A stretch of DNA of 62,256 nucleotides from Selaginella moellendorffii. Taxonomy: Eukaryota > Streptophyta > Lycopodiopsida > Selaginellales > Selaginellaceae. The stretch's first letter is position 1. The number at the start of each line of letters is the position of its first letter. Positions 45,531 through 56,300 of the stretch are shown in pieces. Location: the NCBI RefSeq assembly GCF_000143415.4, contig NW_003314377.1, positions 6,346 to 68,601 on the forward strand. Direction: 5' to 3'. Below the pieces are notes generated by a model. It was given only the letters and a program-made list of their open reading frames with translations. It had not been told where the DNA came from and searched no databases. Both the position numbers and the translations under genes were made by a program.

Positions 45531-46553
45531 CTATTTGTACCCACCAGGAGGAGGAACAGAGGGCCTAGGACCAGAAGAAGCTGCTGGTGGTCTCCAACCA
45601 CCACCACCTTTATTTACCGTAGCTTGTGAGCCCCCAGGGCGGTACTTACTTTCCACCCTTTGTTTCCGATCACCTTGCCTATTCCCAGAATTTTTATTCT
45701 TGTCCGAGTTACCAGCATACGATTGCTGATATTGTTCTATGAGCGAGTGACTAAAGGCAACTTGCTGCGCTGCCTCTTTACACTCCAGGTACGTCTTCGG
45801 CTTAAACTTCAAAATCTCATTTCGAGAAAGTGAACTTAAACCCTCCAGGAAATAACTCTGAGCATCTTCGTCACTCATATTTGCAATCATAATGCGCTTC
45901 TGAGCAAACGCATTAACGTAATGCATAAGATCCCCTCGCTGCTTTAACCGCCGCAGCTCCGCGCGAAGTCTTAGACCAAGATCATCCGGCAAGTATTCCT
46001 TACGGATACGAGACCGCATCTTGGTCCAACTTCTAGTCTGCCCTTTTTCAGCACACACCTGGCGCCACCAAGTTTTGGCATGATCGGTGAGAAAGGATTG
46101 CGCGCATGCAACTTTCGTACGATCATCTACATCTGCCGCTATGAAATAGTTTTCCATATCGTAGACCCAGTCCTCCAAAACTTGATAGTCCCGCATGCCT
46201 CTGAAATTGGGTGGTTTCGGAGGCTTGAACTTTGAAACTCGTGCAATCGGGGGTGGCTGCAAAACTTCATTGTCCTCAGAACTCGAAGAGGAGTCCGGTT
46301 GCTTAGGCTTAGCTGGTTTAGCTGCCTCAGCTTCTTTCTTCCTCTTCTTGTTCTCCTTCTTCAATTTGCGAATCTCCCTTCGCAAATTCTCGATCTCAAC
46401 TTCCTGAGCCGTACGCTGCAATGCCGCAGCATCTGGCTCTTCCTCTTCCGACTCGGCCTCAGCCCCTTCCGCAGCATCTCTAGCAGGAGTTTCCTCCTCT
46501 CGATTCGCCCGTCTAGAGGTTTCAGCGTCATCAGCACGGTTCCTCTTCACCAT
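45531..46553 (-). CDS. Chromovirus gag (capsid region)
   Basis: The likely start is ATG at 46553 (MVKRNRADD), about 180 bp after the PBS. After an acidic, coiled-coil N-terminus (LRREIRKLKKENKKRKK) comes the capsid-like retrotransposon gag domain (WVYDMENYF, KTWWRQVC, MRSRIRKEYLPDD, LEGLSSLSRNEI). The frame ends at TAG 45531, just before the zinc knuckle. The stop may be a mutated Gln codon, since the next codons are CAG CAA. Confidence 0.88.
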   Translation of the reverse strand: MVKRNRADDAETSRRANREEETPARDAAEGAEAESEEEEPDAAALQRTAQEVEIENLRREIRKLKKENKKRKKEAEAAKPAKPKQPDSSSSSEDNEVLQPPPIARVSKFKPPKPPNFRGMRDYQVLEDWVYDMENYFIAADVDDRTKVACAQSFLTDHAKTWWRQVCAEKGQTRSWTKMRSRIRKEYLPDDLGLRLRAELRRLKQRGDLMHYVNAFAQKRIMIANMSDEDAQSYFLEGLSSLSRNEILKFKPKTYLECKEAAQQVAFSHSLIEQYQQSYAGNSDKNKNSGNRQGDRKQRVESKYRPGGSQATVNKGGGGWRPPAASSGPRPSVPPPGGYK

Positions 46554-46744
46554 CCTGCTAGCTGCATGCATGCCTCTATCAGTAACTGAACATGCATACA
46601 ATGTTCTTACCGAATGGTGCAATCCAACTAATCCTACACAGGTCGCTTCGGATCTACTAGAAAAGTCTCTGCGTATGCAACTTGAGTCAGGAAATCCGAC
46701 AAAAGTTGGATAGGAATCGCTGAGACAATCCCTCTGATACCAAA

Positions 46745-47666
46745 TGTAGCGCACCTGAATTTGGAGCCGAACTCCAAGCCCGTTGCGCTACGAAACGAGG
46801 GTCCGGTACAATCCCACGAGCACTAGCTCCCCGTATCCAACACCTGCACGCAAAATGGTGTCAGACGGAGTCTGGCACAATTTTGGCATACCGGTGGCCT
46901 AACGTGAGGAGGAGGGTACTCCACCGACTAGAGCAGCATGGAGCTTGGGCTTAGACCCAAGCCGGACGCAGAACAAGGAGCAACACAGCCCAGCGGGAGC
47001 CAAACTAATGTCTCAGGTGGTCGGACATGCATTCCAACCACTATCCCTACTATACATTTGGAACCCCCCACAGCCCCCCCCCCTTGAGGGACACACGCTT
47101 TGGGCTTTCACCCCAAGCCACCCTTAGTACCAAGAGTTAGTCTCTGGGACAAGCTCGAAACTTACTAAATATGGAATGGCCTTAGATTGCGAATTTGGAC
47201 ACGGGATGAACACCATTGTGTTCAGGCCGACCTCAACATTCCGTAGATATGCCAAATGAGCGAATCTAGACACTTTCCATAAATAGCATTTGGGACCGAA
47301 ACGAGACTAACACAAAGGGCGTGATAGCGAGGGTGTTTGGCAAACACGGTAAGCTATCATCTAGCGAATATTGAGGGACTAGTCTCAATATCACAGGGGT
47401 TCTCAACACTAGCAAGTGCAAGTCAACATCATGAGTTTCTCATCACCGTGTCAAGTATGCTTGACTTAATGACAACTTAGGATTTCCTTCCTTAGTGCCC
47501 TTCCGGTCTAAGTGCACATGTGCTGACCAGTTTCTCAACTAGCTTGGGCGGAGACCATAAAGGGAACCAGCAGTACCGACCTCCTGCCGTCGTGGCAGTA
47601 AGGAGAGAGAGTCCGTAAGTACTAGCTGACAAGTATCTTTCGATACCCGAAGTCATATGCGCGACA
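46745..47666 (-). repeat. Chromovirus 5' LTR
   Basis: Near-identical to 40253-41178, with a 10-base C run (plus strand) at 47074-47083 against 13 in the other LTR. It borders the PBS at 46732-46744 and the target duplication GTGGG at 47667-47671. Confidence 0.93.
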
Positions 47667-48331
47667 GTGGGCCATGATCTAGTGGTAGTGTTGGCGAATA
47701 CAACCATAGACAGAAAGGGACTTGGTGAGGACCGGAAAAGGGATATTGGGGAAGGCTATTCCCCATGTATGTGGGCATCCTAAGGAGGCCAAGGAGTGGA
47801 TCTAGGATGATCACTCCTAAACAAATGGCCCAATCTTTGAGAGACAAGATTGTGAGGCAGGTGGTGTTGGACCACTGATGTGGCCAAGGTGAATGGGTAG
47901 GACCTTAGCATAATGGGCTGATAGATTGGTGGTACCTTGGGGTGTCGGTCATGGGATCAGACATGTGGAGCACTTGGACCAAGTGTAAAAGTTGAGTGGC
48001 ATAGATGCCATTTTCGGGGATAGCAAGCCCTAAGTCTACTTATGGAGGTTGTGAGTGAGACTCCTCCAAGTGGTCGGAGGTGTGGTTAAGTGGCTAAAGT
48101 AGAATGGAAAAATTAGTCGTTTAAAATTTGGTATCGGAGTGGTCTCGAGTCCGACTCTGTTAGTTGGCTAGGGGAATTACATCACAAGTTGATTGACATC
48201 TAGTTGGTCCAGTTTGCTCCCACTGGGCTCGACCCAAGAGGTAGGGTGTCAAGAGAGCGGGGCTCTCGGGAGAGTTGCGGCTCTTAACTTCTATTCACGA
48301 GGGCGTGAATTTGCAAGGAAGCGTGGTGGAT

Positions 48332-48513
48332 TGTAAGTAACCAAAGAGAATGACTCGAAAGACAGTCCATGGGGTTCAAATATAGAGGGAAAGGGAGTGT
48401 ACCCCCTTTTCCAATTGATTAAGGGTCTTGGGATAATTAGGGTTAAGCATCCTTGGGTTTAAATAGTACTGGGTTGGGTGACCTCCTGGGAAGTCCAAAC
48501 TCAAGAGCTTACA
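48332..48513 (+). repeat. Short LTR (TRIM-size), 3' copy
   Basis: Starts TGTAAGTAACC and ends AGAGCTTACA, matching 36895-37088. A purine-rich GCAAGGAAGCGTGGTGGA precedes it, as expected for a polypurine tract. Confidence 0.7.
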
Positions 48514-50170
48514 TATGGCCACAACTACATCCTTGCCCTTGTCCTTAAACACAAGTAACAACAATGTTAACTTCTATTGGAAAAGGAGTATTTCCCATAA
48601 GAAATGGATTTAAAAGATGTATAGTAAGAAGTGGAAAAGGTGATATTTCATAATGTTGTATTAATCAAAAAGCATTGTCAAGGGTAGCTAAAGCAACTAT
48701 ATGTACAAGTCCTATAAGATCTTGAAAAAGTGTTAGCCATAACTCTCCCAACTTGATCCACTCCAAGTAAGAGGAGAAGCAAATGCTAAATTGTATAATT
48801 GACTTATATAGCCTTCGATAAAAATGATATAATTATTGAAAAGCATAATCACAATTGTCACCATGTCCAAATATGTGTTTAAAGACATTTAAGAGAATAC
48901 TAAAATCTACACAAGTGGTTGCACAAACCATTATACCACTATAATGTTGTCCCTTTGAAACATATGGGAAACTTAGCAAACACTAAGTATCATCTAAAAA
49001 ATGATAGGTAACAATCATTATAAAGTGATTAAACCAATAATATATATCATCCCTAGAATTTCTATGGAAAAACTTTAATCAAACGCAAGGATTGATAGTA
49101 AAAGCAAAAAGAACTATATTACACACTATGAATGCCACCATCAACCAAGTTTGATTGTTCAACAGCAACTACATAGCTTCAAGTAATTACACCAATTGTT
49201 ATTTTAGAGTTAAAGGAGGAGAAGGCAACTTTACCATGAGGATAATAGAAAAAGAAAAAGCAAGAGAGAAGAAATTGAAAAATTACAAAAAAGATTGAAA
49301 TCTAGACAATGCAAAAGTTAAATATAAACCAAAATCCCAAATCTAAGCACTCTTTAGAGGCAATTAAAATTGCCTCTCACCTTCATTAATATATAAGTGT
49401 ATGAAATATGGAAATGAAATATAGACATGTGCATATTAATTAGCACAAAAACTATAGTTTATATATAGGAGCAAGTGGTCCAAATTAAAACTAATTTAAT
49501 GACTATAAAAATTCAACTATGCTAATATTAATATATGCTATTGTAGCTTTACATTTCAAAATTAAATATATTGCTGTGAAGAAATATATTTCAAAATATC
49601 AAAACCTTATTTAACTTCATATAATAATTACTTCTCTTTTGGCTTAAATCCATCTTCATCATTGTTTGATTTGCTTACCTTTAATGGCAGGAATAGGATT
49701 GTGCCTAAGACTAACCCTAGACCTGCTAAAAATATAAACATAAAATAGTTATAAATTGAATCTCAACCAAAGAAAGATAATATGTTAAGAATATTTGTAA
49801 GAAATGAGTCTTGAAATTTTACAAAATACAACAATAAATATAAAAATTTAAAATTTTTAGTTTTTTATAGAATAATAGATTGCATGATAATCTTCTGAGT
49901 GACTATTTCACACCCACCATTAAATTTGTAAATTTCATGGTAATTTGTTCGCAGCACTACACTATTATATTAGATTGTAAACTCTAATTTAATAGCTAAA
50001 TTTAATGGTAACTTGTTCATGAGAAATTAATATTAAATTAAGCTAGTGTTACAATTAGCATTTCTTTTGCATTTTTTGCTAAAATACTAATACTACACTT
50101 TTGTAGGATTATGATTAAATTATTCCATGAATATTCTATAGGGCTGCTACAGTAGCACTCTGGCCAAATT
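48514..50170. other. AT-rich region, no gene recognised
   Basis: Only short chance ORFs. The block near 49908-50040 (TTTCACACCCACCATTAA and following TTTAAT-rich sequence) resembles 31108-31200, so a small AT-rich repeat, perhaps MITE-like, occurs at both places. Confidence 0.4.
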
Positions 50171-50173
50171 CAA

Positions 50174-50386
50174 GTGTTTCTTGTCAATCACAAGTTCAAG
50201 TTGTCTGTGGTGGTGATTGATGTGCTGCCACAGTTGGAGGTCATGCTATTGTTCATCATGAGGCTGGACAAGATCGACCTCAAAAAGTGCAAGGAGCACT
50301 GTATGGTGGTCACCAACACACCTGATGTGTTCACAAATGAAAAAGCCAATCTTGGAATGGTGCTACTACTGGGAACAATGCAGTAG
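50174..50386 (+). pseudogene. D-2-hydroxyacid dehydrogenase (HPPR-like) fragment
   Basis: The frame contains VVVIDVLPQLEVML, LDKIDLKKCKEH and VVTNTPDVFTNEKANLGMVL. These match consecutive blocks of plant hydroxyphenylpyruvate/hydroxypyruvate reductases (LP.LE...GLDKIDL.KC...G..VTNTPDVLTDDVADLA). The enzymes reduce 2-oxoacids with NAD(P)H. Only about 70 of over 300 residues remain, without the nucleotide-binding or catalytic region, and surrounding DNA is AT-rich, so this is a stray gene scrap. Confidence 0.7.
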
Positions 50387-51600
50387 ATTGCTACATTTGT
50401 TGTTTTTCTTCAAGGTAGTAGTTGTCAAAAGAAACAAAGTTTTAGGGTAATAGGCCCGGGTCCTTAATTCGGGCCACCTTTGGCCCAAACCATGTCTATG
50501 TGATAAATGCAATTTTTTGGCGGGTTTCATAGCATTCTAGGTTATGATGGATTTGAGAGCATTCATTGCATTCCATTGCTCTATTTCATTTATATTCCTG
50601 AGTTTAGAAAAAATAGCTTAAAAAAATTGTAAGAGCAAGAGATTTATTAAGTTCAACTATCCATCAAGCTACATTTCATTATTGGGTCAAAATATTTCAA
50701 GAGTGGGCAAAAAAAGTGAAGTTGGAAAGAACACATCAAATCTTGAGGTATGTTATTGTTTTGAAAATAAAAGGAGAAAAGATGATTAAACTAGGAACTT
50801 TGGAGTCAATGTCTGCCTTGGTTTGCTCAATTGAAGCCCTACATTGCTTGTCAAGGGCAAGGATCTCCATGTCACGAGCATGAAGCTTGTCCATGTTGGA
50901 AAGTTGGAAGTTTGTAGTATGGCGCAAAGATAGCACAAGCAATAATACTTGGAAATCTATGGAAGTACAAGTAGTCTAATCAAATAAAGAGGCTGGGCTA
51001 CTCTCACTCATAATCATTGTTCCCACTTCAAAGGTCACAGATACCATAGAATGCATGTGCTTCATTGGAGTACCATGATGAAGGCTCTAAGACTAAGCTG
51101 CAATTGAAAGGAGATCCTCCACATAAGGTCCACGTTTGAAAGAAATGATGTCATCAGAAGAGCCTCCACTAGGAAATTTGGCGACTCTTGAAGTTGGCCA
51201 TCACTGATCAAACTGAGTGTTTGCTATGATAATTGGGGAAGCCTGTGTAAATAGTATTGCATTGGAACATGTTGAACTCAGGCTGTGATGGATCTTCGAT
51301 CAACTCAAGAAAGACAACAGTCAGCGAGTGGGGAAAGGGTGTCGAGGAAGATAATATTGGCTTGAAGGATATTGATTGGCTTTTAGATAGTCCTGGAGGT
51401 TATTCTTGAAACTTTCCCAACAAAGAGTGTCCACAAGCATTATAGAAACAAGAAGTTCAATGATTGTCATTAATCTCTATTATGCTGAGTGACTAATTTG
51501 TGATGCCTCAAACCTGATCATGCCAAACTTGTCCAATGATGAAAGAGTCCTTCAAAGGTGTGGAGCTGAACTTTTGGTAGTTTACCGCCACAAAGTTCAA
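50387..51600. other. No gene recognised
   Basis: TTTTAGGGTAATAGGCCC at 50440-50457 matches the repeat bordering the pogo-like copy at 31430. Otherwise only short ORFs. The right part could be decayed retroelement downstream of the protease remnant. Confidence 0.35.
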
Positions 51601-52740
51601 AAAAGATTCCACCCCATTAATGTAAACTTGAACACTATGTCAAATGCCCGTGGGGATAACAGTGTAGTTTGCAAACATCTTTAGGATCAGAGTTGTGCTT
51701 CTAGAGACCTGAAAACCTACTCTTGTGTCTGAAGAGATCACATTGCTCCCAGATCCAAAATCGACAAGAGCATTGATGATGGGAGAACTATTGCCAAAGT
51801 CTATAGGTGCAAAAATTGCATCTAGATTAGAAGAGGAGGTTGTGTCAATGATGTGCACATCCTATGGGAAAGAGGCTATGGCTTTAGTAGACCTTGTAAA
51901 GTCCTCTAGATGCTATCTAAAGCTAGGAATCATACATGAAGCCTCACACCACAAAAAGGTGACAGATGTTTCCATCAATTGTTGAAGTGCACACTCCAAA
52001 TCCCTACCAAAGGAAGGTGTAGGATATCTGGGAAGGAGAAACGTGAATAGGAGTTTGTATGCCACCTTTAGTGTTGGATTAGTGATTGTTGAAGGAGCTG
52101 GATTGCCATTAATTTTCTCTTGATCGGTTGTTTTCTTCTTCTATGCTTTTGTGGCTATTGTCTTTGCAAATTCTTCCTTGGGATCCTGATTGCATTGACT
52201 TGTCCCATTAGAGATTTTCCTTTGTTGGAAGATGACAAAGGTACATCCTCAATTGCATGCTACTCAAGTTGTTGTTAGTAGCAATCCTTTGCTTGTGTTA
52301 TAGTGCTATTATCAGTGAATGGTTGCTCTTGGACACATTGAAAATGTGGTGGTCACAGCTCTAGATAAAACTTTCAACACCTCTCTATGCTGTGAGTTGT
52401 GATGTTGCAATGGGAGCAATACCAAGAGTGTGGAGCACATCGTGGCTTCTTAGCCTATTGTAAGTGGTAAGTATGGAGCTCTTGAAGGATTTTCTCTTGC
52501 ATTTGCTATTGCTATTAGATGATCTCCTTGTACCCTACAAGCTCCATCAAAGCTTTCTTAATCACTGTAGAAACTTCGTCATCAACAACGGTAGGAGCAG
52601 TAGCTATATGAGAGATAGTTGCATATGAAACTCCCTCAACCTTGGAGATACTGAGCTCTTAGAGAAGATCACACTCTAAAGTCTCAGCAGCTGCAAAAGT
52701 CTCGTGACATATCCAAAATTGCCTCTTGAGCATCTTGTGT
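51600..52740 (-). mobile_element. Decayed LTR retroelement gag and protease remnant
   Basis: On minus, a zinc knuckle lies near 52380-52430 (CSHCNITTHSIERC, spacing C-x2-C-x4-H-x4-C). A protease remnant lies at 51858-51640 (ALVDFGSGSNVIS, with F in place of the T or S after the catalytic Asp). Stops break the rest. The superfamily is uncertain. Confidence 0.5.
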
Positions 52741-52744
52741 TAGA

Positions 52745-53394
52745 AATTCCTCTTGAATCTATAAATGAATGCCGTGATACTATGGTTCCCAGCCATCTCT
52801 TGTAAAATTGATGAGAACCTGTCCACAAACTTGTTTCTCCTCATTAGGCATGTGAACCAGACTTCAAGGCTTAGCATCACTGCGCCCACTTCCACTTCAT
52901 CCAATGCTATACCACTGGCTAGCTAAGATCAGATGTAACCTCACTAGCACTACATCCTGATCTCCTGGCGTAAGTTCCATTTGTGTGAATATGTCCGTCT
53001 TGTTTGCTGGCACAAGATTGTCCAGCCTCTTGACTCTCTTGGGAACCAGTCCGGGATCGGCTACTATCCTTTTCTTCTTTGGTGATTGTGCCACAACTTT
53101 CTCGACAATACTCCTTGAGCATGAGGCTGGTTTTCGATTGGGAGATGTGTCGTCTTTGGGTCTGGTCACCAGGTAAAATGCTGTGGCGTCACGAGCCCAC
53201 GTCCCACAAACCAGATGCAGCATCTCATCACTTGACACTTTCACCCAGCTAACATCTCGAGTCTGTCCATGTGCAGGGCAGACCCAGCACTTGCGGCTTC
53301 CATCACAAAGACTACACCTAAGAGCACCCAAGGAGGTGTCTCGAGGTGTTTCTGGATACTCCCTCCATTCACCATTAAAGGTGTTCACATGCAA
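52745..53394 (-). pseudogene. Repeated unknown gene, copy 2 (truncated)
   Basis: A 165-codon frame (53394-52897) matches copy 1 at 29555-30000 but keeps the open reading frame: ETPRDTSLGALRCSLCDG, HLVCGTWARD, a basic SPKKKRI segment and NKTDIFTQMELTPGDQDVV. Beyond, homology continues in broken frames to about 52770 (DRFSSILQEMAGN), then switches to other sequence. The left border joins gag remnants and the right border joins LTR-A interior at about 53393. Function unknown; possible zinc-binding fold. Confidence 0.6.
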
Positions 53395-56300
53395 TATAGG
53401 ATCACTATCTCCATCCTCAAGGTATTATTTTGATTTTATAGAAAAGACTTTACTTTGCCAAATCTAAAGGGTGTTCACCTTTAGTAGGTTTTTTTAGCAT
53501 TTTTTATTATAGCCTTTATCCACAACCCAACCTTGCAATCCTTTTCTTAGAGACTATTTTCTTGAACTCATAATACCATTACATTGTTGCAGTTCATTTC
53601 CCTTAAGTGTTTTTCCCATTTGGTCATTTTGATTAAGCCACACCATTACTAATATTTCAAATCAACACTTTGAACTAAGAATTTTATTCTTTAGCTATAA
53701 GATCATCTAGTGATCTAACCTTGACACCTTAACAAGTTTGCCAATAGGTGTTATATCTTATTGACCATGACTTCGGGGGCATCCCCCACACTTGGTAGTG
53801 CACCCAAGCTAGCCTTTCCAGCCAAGGGTCTATAACAATTGAGATTGACTACCCCTATCTCATTCACCACGTCTTTAATGCTATTTGCACTAAAGTGTTC
53901 AATTGGATATGCCAAACTTTCATACTAAACAATTTAACTGTATATTATGACTCTAGGGCATCCCCCACTTAGCAGTGTGCCCAAGCCAATCTTCTTATTG
54001 AGAATCCATGACCACAGAATGGGTATAAATTGGTGCACTGGTGTGGAGAGTCACGCTAGGCATCTTGGATGATGCCATCTATAGATGCGTATACAAAGAT
54101 TGGGTTCAAGTCCTAACCCTCTAGTGTTTCGATTTGAGTCCCAACACACTAGGGTGTGGTGATGGTTTGGAATATGAGGATACTCATTTAAAGTATGTTA
54201 TAGATCATAACTTAGGAACTTAGTTCCTTCAAACTGCAAAGTCCTCTCATTTGATTAGTTTGTGATCATGCATAAACTCCTCCATACTTAGCCCCATGGG
54301 TTACCCCTTTTGAAGTCAGCACTTTCAACTAGGGTCATTGTTCCCCTAACTTGCTAATCTTGCTTAGCAAGTCCTCTGACTAGCATAATATGGTTTCATA
54401 TATAAGTGTGAAAATCCTTAACTATTGACTTTTGTTCAAAATCATCTCTTTGAACACTTGGGAATTACTTCTATAACTTTAATAACCTCACCTCATAGCA
54501 AGTTTCATGACCATACTTTTGTTGTGCCACTCTAATTTTGGGCGTTCTATGAACTATTTACTTTTGTCTTTTTAAGTATTAACCTACCTAGAATTGTCTT
54601 AGGGAATCTTGAAAGGACTTTATCCCTTAACTTGCTAAGGCCTTTTTTTTCGTAAGCTTTTTAATTATCATATGGTCTAATATGGACAATTCCATACTTT
54701 AACTCTCTATAGTATCACACTTGGTAGTAATTACACATTTGAGCACTCACTTGATTCTCCACTCCCAACTTACATAACCACTCTTAGTTATGCCTTTTAA
54801 CTACTATAGTTCAATTCTATCCCTTTATTATTTGTTTTTGGCCTCATATGTTTCCTTCAATTATTCTCCTCTAAATTAAAAGGATAGCTTTGCACTTTCT
54901 ACTATACTTTACCAAATATTTCTAGAGATAAACTTACCTGATAGCCTAAGAAATGGTTCTTTAATCCGGATATGCTCACCTTGTAATTCTACACACCGGG
55001 ATTAATATTGTTACTTCATATACCCATCACTAGCCTTGTTAAAATCTTTTTTGGTTTTGTCCAATTTGAATAGATGGATTTCTCTCGTCTCTGCAACTTT
55101 GGATGTTGGATAACACCTTCTATCCATTATTTGCTAGATATCTGATGCTCTCATAATACCAAATATCATTTCTTGGTGTTTTAGAATGTTTAAATGTCCT
55201 AATGATGCCCCCGCCCCCCCCTTTTTTTTTATAATGAGCATTTCCCTTTATGACATTAATATAGTATAATGCAATATAAGTAATTTATCCCCTTGAGGGA
55301 TATATCTAACCTTTTATATAATAAGAAGTTTTAGGTGGTTAACTTCATATTGCACTTATTGCTTAATTGCCTTATAATTGTTAAATCTTATAACTCATTG
55401 CTAGTGCTTCTACACCTCTATCATTATTTGGGTCACCACACTCTAATTGTATGCCTCCCAGTTGGGATTCCTTTGGCAAGGGGTTTTTATGAACCCATTA
55501 ATTTGACTATAAAGCATCACACTTTGGCATATTTAGTGTTTCTAGCGGCTCTATAAGTCTACTCTTAGGACACTTTCCACTTGTGTTTAAGTTTTTGCCA
55601 AAATCAAAGTAATTGTTTCTCATGCCAACTATCAATTAACATTGCACCATAGTGTTCACATGCAACTCTACGCTAAAGTTGCTTTCTTCTAGGACCACCT
55701 TTCCCATGACTTTAGTATGGCACATTTTGCCATTAATGAGATACCCACTGTTCTCATACTTGGATTTTATGATCCTCTCCATCTTTCATAGGGTATAATA
55801 CACCTCAGTCCAAATGTTTCCATCAGTTCTTTAGGATTATTCTTTAACTCTACTTGAGTCATCCAACTTTTTAGACTTTGCTAATTCGATGACCCGTAAG
55901 GTCCTAGCCTTTTGGCTATTTTTGAGGTGCCAGTTCACTAGAATACATCTTCTTGTATTCATGTCTTACTCATAAGGACTACCTTTGCAAATATTATTCT
56001 GACATTTGATTATTTTCTGTTCCCTGTGGGCTACCTTTGTCCCTTAGGACTATCCATCCATATGATGAGAATACCAACTCATCTTCTAAATACACCCCTA
56101 ACTCCTTGGGTTTATTCTAGCATTTATAAAAAGTAGCTCTGGTTACCATTTCAAAGACTTATATCCTCATTTGTATTTGACCTCCCACAGTCATTAATTC
56201 TAGTTTTAAATTCATGAGTATTAGCCTCAATTATATGAGGATAATCTTGTGACTCTTTTATTATTTTGGAGTTTTTATCTTTCTTGTGATCTCAACTATA

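Larger units (their letters stand above)
40253..47666 (-). mobile_element. Chromovirus (Ty3/Gypsy with chromodomain), nearly complete, inactivated
   Basis: The 7414-bp element has LTRs at 40253-41178 (926 bp) and 46745-47666 (922 bp), a PBS at 46732-46744, a PPT at 41179-41192 and a perfect GTGGG target duplication (40248-40252 and 47667-47671). Gag, zinc knuckle, protease, RT, RNase H, integrase and C-terminal chromodomain are all recognisable. About 18 differences between the LTRs by eye, mostly transitions, indicate a fairly young insertion. In-frame stops and one frameshift show that this copy cannot make a full polyprotein. Confidence 0.95.
39795..48123 (+). repeat. LTR-A copy 7 (plus orientation), split by the chromovirus
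   Basis: Parts 39795-40252 and 47667-48123 join into one LTR-A: the left ends CGGGCCTGTGGG and the right continues CCATGATCTAG, as in the uninterrupted minus-strand copy at 15310-15350. The array half is missing. The right end runs into TTTGGTATCGGAG at about 48128, a mutated PBS. Confidence 0.8.
36895..48513 (+). mobile_element. Composite of nested LTR elements bounded by a short-LTR element
   Basis: A 194-bp LTR (36895-37088) followed by a PBS-like ATTTGGTATTGTAG, and a 182-bp LTR (48332-48513), lie in the same orientation. Flanks are CATGG (36890-36894) and TATGG (48514-48518), one transition apart. Between them lie interior sequence homologous to the LTR-A interior, a solo LTR-A, part of a plus-strand LTR-A and the chromovirus. 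That both short LTRs belong to one insertion is inference from orientation and the near-match flanks. Confidence 0.5.
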
